Below, piece after piece: positions 5,079-6,068 of a DNA stretch of 6,068 nt; positions within the stretch are counted from its first letter, which is position 1, and every line of letters begins with the position of its first letter. The notes under the pieces are model-generated. The model worked only from the letters and a program-made list of their open reading frames with translations. It made no database searches and was not told the DNA's origin. A program made the translations under genes and the position numbers. This stretch comes from SG8-41 sp035456985 (GTDB taxonomy: Bacteria > Pseudomonadota > Gammaproteobacteria > Burkholderiales > SG8-41): NCBI GenBank assembly GCA_035456985.1, contig DATICE010000166.1, forward strand, positions 1 through 6,068. Direction: 5' to 3'.

Positions 5079-5682
5079 GACATAGTGGAGGTGTGAAACA
5101 TGCCGAGAACCGCGACCCCACTGCTGCTGGCGATCTCGTTGACGCTGCTTCCTGTGATGAATGCTCACGGGCAAAGCCGCGCCTCCGAGCTGAGCACCCT
5201 TCGTGACGCGATTGAGGGGAGCGTCGCGGCATTTTCTCGTGGGCCGTCCGCCAACGCCTTCAATGAACTCCTCAAGGAACACTGGTTCAAGAGCACTGAG
5301 GCACAATCGACAGCGACCACCCTGGATGCGGCCCTACAAGCTAACCGGGGCGCAGCTGAGCTGCGGCTCGGCAAGGCGATACCGGGCGCCTATGAATTCC
5401 TCGGCGTAAGGCGCCTCGGTGCGTCAGTAGCGAAATTGGTGTATGTGCTCAAGCATGAGCACGGCGTCATCCCCCTCGTGTTCGACTGCTACAGAGCTGG
5501 CGATGTGTGGAGGATACTGGGTGTTCATTACGGCGACTCCGCCATGGACGACATGAAGACACTGGCCGTCGTGGAACGGTCAAACTGACCAAGTCGGGGC
5601 CATGCATCGCGGCGCAGTGCCCAACTACGCAGTGCACCGGACCGGGGCTCGCGCTGCTCGCTCCGGCCGGTGACCGCGGGCG
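5073..5682 (+). mobile_element. Complete integron gene cassette 1
   Basis: The unit runs from the T after the G of GTTGGGC (5072) to the G of the attC core site GTTAGGT (5682), 610 bases. It has the standard cassette form: a short 5' lead, one gene (5100-5588) in the same orientation as the attC, little else, and an attC at the 3' end. It has no obvious promoter of its own, as usual; transcription should come from the left. Confidence 0.8.
5100..5588 (+). CDS. Cassette-encoded exported protein of unknown function
   Basis: The 162-residue product starts with a classical Sec signal peptide: a short basic start (MPRT), a hydrophobic core LLLAISLTLLPVM and a probable cut after AHG near residue 24; there is no lipobox cysteine, so it should be free in the periplasm or secreted. 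The mature part (about 138 residues) has an amphipathic helical segment, ELSTLRDAIEGSVAAF, a middle with AELRLGKAIPGAYEFLG, and a strand-rich end: VAKLVYVLKH, VIPLVFDCYRAG and VWRILGVHYGD. Helices first and a curved sheet last would fit an NTF2-like fold, which is frequent among cassette proteins, but I cannot name a family. The ATG has GGAGG at 5087-5091 with eight bases spacing, so the start is secure. Only one cysteine remains in the mature part. The gene carries no resistance-gene motif. Confidence 0.78.
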   Translation: MPRTATPLLLAISLTLLPVMNAHGQSRASELSTLRDAIEGSVAAFSRGPSANAFNELLKEHWFKSTEAQSTATTLDAALQANRGAAELRLGKAIPGAYEFLGVRRLGASVAKLVYVLKHEHGVIPLVFDCYRAGDVWRILGVHYGDSAMDDMKTLAVVERSN

Positions 5683-5688
5683 TTAGGT
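5619..5688 (+). other. Integron attC site (70 bp) of cassette 1
   Basis: The left core box R'' is GCCCAAC (5619-5625, RYYYAAC) and the right core box R' is GTTAGGT (5682-5688, GTTRRRY); they pair with one mismatch and one wobble. Inside, CACCGG-A-CCGG (5635-5645) pairs with CCGGCCGGTG (5663-5672): ten pairs with one extrahelical base, A5641. The spacers between core and inner boxes are nine bases on each side (5626-5634 and 5673-5681), and a 17-base variable loop lies at the top. This symmetrical layout with an extrahelical base is the folding signature that integron integrases recognise on the bottom strand. Recombination occurs between G5682 and T5683. Confidence 0.88.
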
Positions 5689-5691
5689 TGC

Positions 5692-6033
5692 ATGTCATTC
5701 GCTAGCGAATCGCACTTCCGGTGGCCATACCGGACCGCCCTTTTCTTGGTAGCGCTATCGGTAGTGGTTGTCCTGGGGTTTAATGTATTCATCTTGTTCG
5801 ATCCCCATCCATCGACAATTGGCACTGGGGTGTTCTGGCTCGCGATACTCTTGGCATTGTCATCGGTCGGAGAACTAGTCGTACTCCCGGTTGCAATTTG
5901 GGGACTTTGGAAGCGAGAAAGCGAGCGAACGAGAGTTAATGTGCTTGCTGTCATTGCTGGCGTCGTATTCTTACTGCTGGTGTTGCTCCTATCATCGGAG
6001 CCTTACCGGAGGCTATTGCCGCATGCAACCTAA
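5692..6033 (+). CDS. Cassette-encoded small membrane protein of unknown function
   Basis: The 113-residue product has three likely membrane helices: about 14-34 (TALFLVALSVVVVLGFNVFI), 46-70 (VFWLAILLALSSVGELVVLP and following), and 83-100 (VLAVIAGVVFLLLVLLLS), joined by short loops, including a charged one, KRESERTR, at about 74-81 that suggests that loop is cytoplasmic. No catalytic motif is visible and I do not recognise the family; small multi-helix membrane proteins are common among cassette genes. ATG at 5692 lies only three bases after the attC core GTTAGGT; the AGG of that core (5685-5687) is the only Shine-Dalgarno-like element, four bases from the start. The stop codon TAA (6031-6033) lies inside the next R'' box. 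A perfect 14-base palindrome (5697-5710) covers codons 2-7. Codon use is less GC-biased than in the chromosomal genes, consistent with transfer. Confidence 0.7.
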   Translation: MSFASESHFRWPYRTALFLVALSVVVVLGFNVFILFDPHPSTIGTGVFWLAILLALSSVGELVVLPVAIWGLWKRESERTRVNVLAVIAGVVFLLLVLLLSSEPYRRLLPHAT

Positions 6034-6068
6034 CCACCGGTTCGAGATCGACGCGACAAGCTCGGCGT
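6028..6068 (+). other. Partial attC site of cassette 2
   Basis: ACCTAAC at 6028-6034 fits the R'' box RYYYAAC and overlaps the stop codon of the cassette gene, a frequent cassette arrangement. CACCGG follows at 6035-6040, the same sextet as the inner arm of the first attC. The right half is outside the window. Confidence 0.6.

Larger units (their letters stand above)
5683..6068 (+). mobile_element. Integron gene cassette 2 (cut by the window end)
   Basis: The cassette starts at T5683 within the preceding core site, carries a single gene (5692-6033) and enters its own attC at 6028, where the window ends before the closing GTTRRRY box. Base composition is clearly lower in G+C than the left of the window. 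At least one more cassette or the array end follows outside. Confidence 0.75.

Noticed and set aside
4965..5100. LexA-type box of an SOS-controlled integrase promoter
   Set aside because: No CTGT-N8-ACAG pattern is present among the AT-rich repeats.
4506..5306. 266-codon minus-strand frame across the array edge
   Set aside because: It runs antisense to two genes with good ribosome sites; I looked for tyrosine-recombinase motifs because an integrase could lie here and found none.

Overview
The window looks like chromosomal DNA from a GC-rich Gram-negative proteobacterium, most likely a betaproteobacterium. The signs are a type IV pilus retraction ATPase of the PilU type, a Kdo kinase (KdkA/WaaP family) that acts on lipopolysaccharide, and a core of about two-thirds G+C. 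The right-hand end is different: it enters an integron gene-cassette array, where G+C falls to about 53% (hand count over 300 bases of the last gene).

Layout. (1) Bases 3-923 hold the 3' part of pilU. (2) Bases 921-1034 are a non-coding stretch built from three consecutive hairpins, the last being an intrinsic terminator. (3) Bases 1042-1800 encode a TSUP (TauE/SafE) membrane transporter. (4) Bases 1880-3162 encode a small protein-kinase-like phosphotransferase and, overlapping it by ATGA, an isoprenylcysteine-methyltransferase-like membrane enzyme. (5) Facing them on the minus strand are kdkA (3202 to about 3930, probably with a non-standard AUC start) and, further right, a small putative DNA-binding protein (4010-4453). 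(6) Bases 4608-4964 carry a small conserved-type protein of unknown function, divergent from the DNA-binding protein. (7) Bases 4965-5078 are an AT-rich, palindrome-rich boundary ending in an integron core site, GTTGGGC. (8) Bases 5073-6068 are integron cassettes: one complete cassette (exported protein of unknown function plus a 70-bp attC) and a second one (small membrane protein) whose attC is cut by the window end.

How the parts relate. The left part is ordinary chromosome with an envelope theme: pilus retraction, membrane transport, a sugar-kinase-fold enzyme, a membrane methyltransferase and Kdo phosphorylation. The right part is accessory and mobile: cassettes are promoterless units moved by an integron integrase, and both cassette genes read left to right away from the boundary. 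No integrase gene is visible in the window, so the array is either read away from an integrase outside it or is an integrase-less attC cluster. The most notable items are the array boundary, the two unknown cassette proteins, the triple-hairpin leader of the TSUP gene and the apparent AUC start of kdkA.
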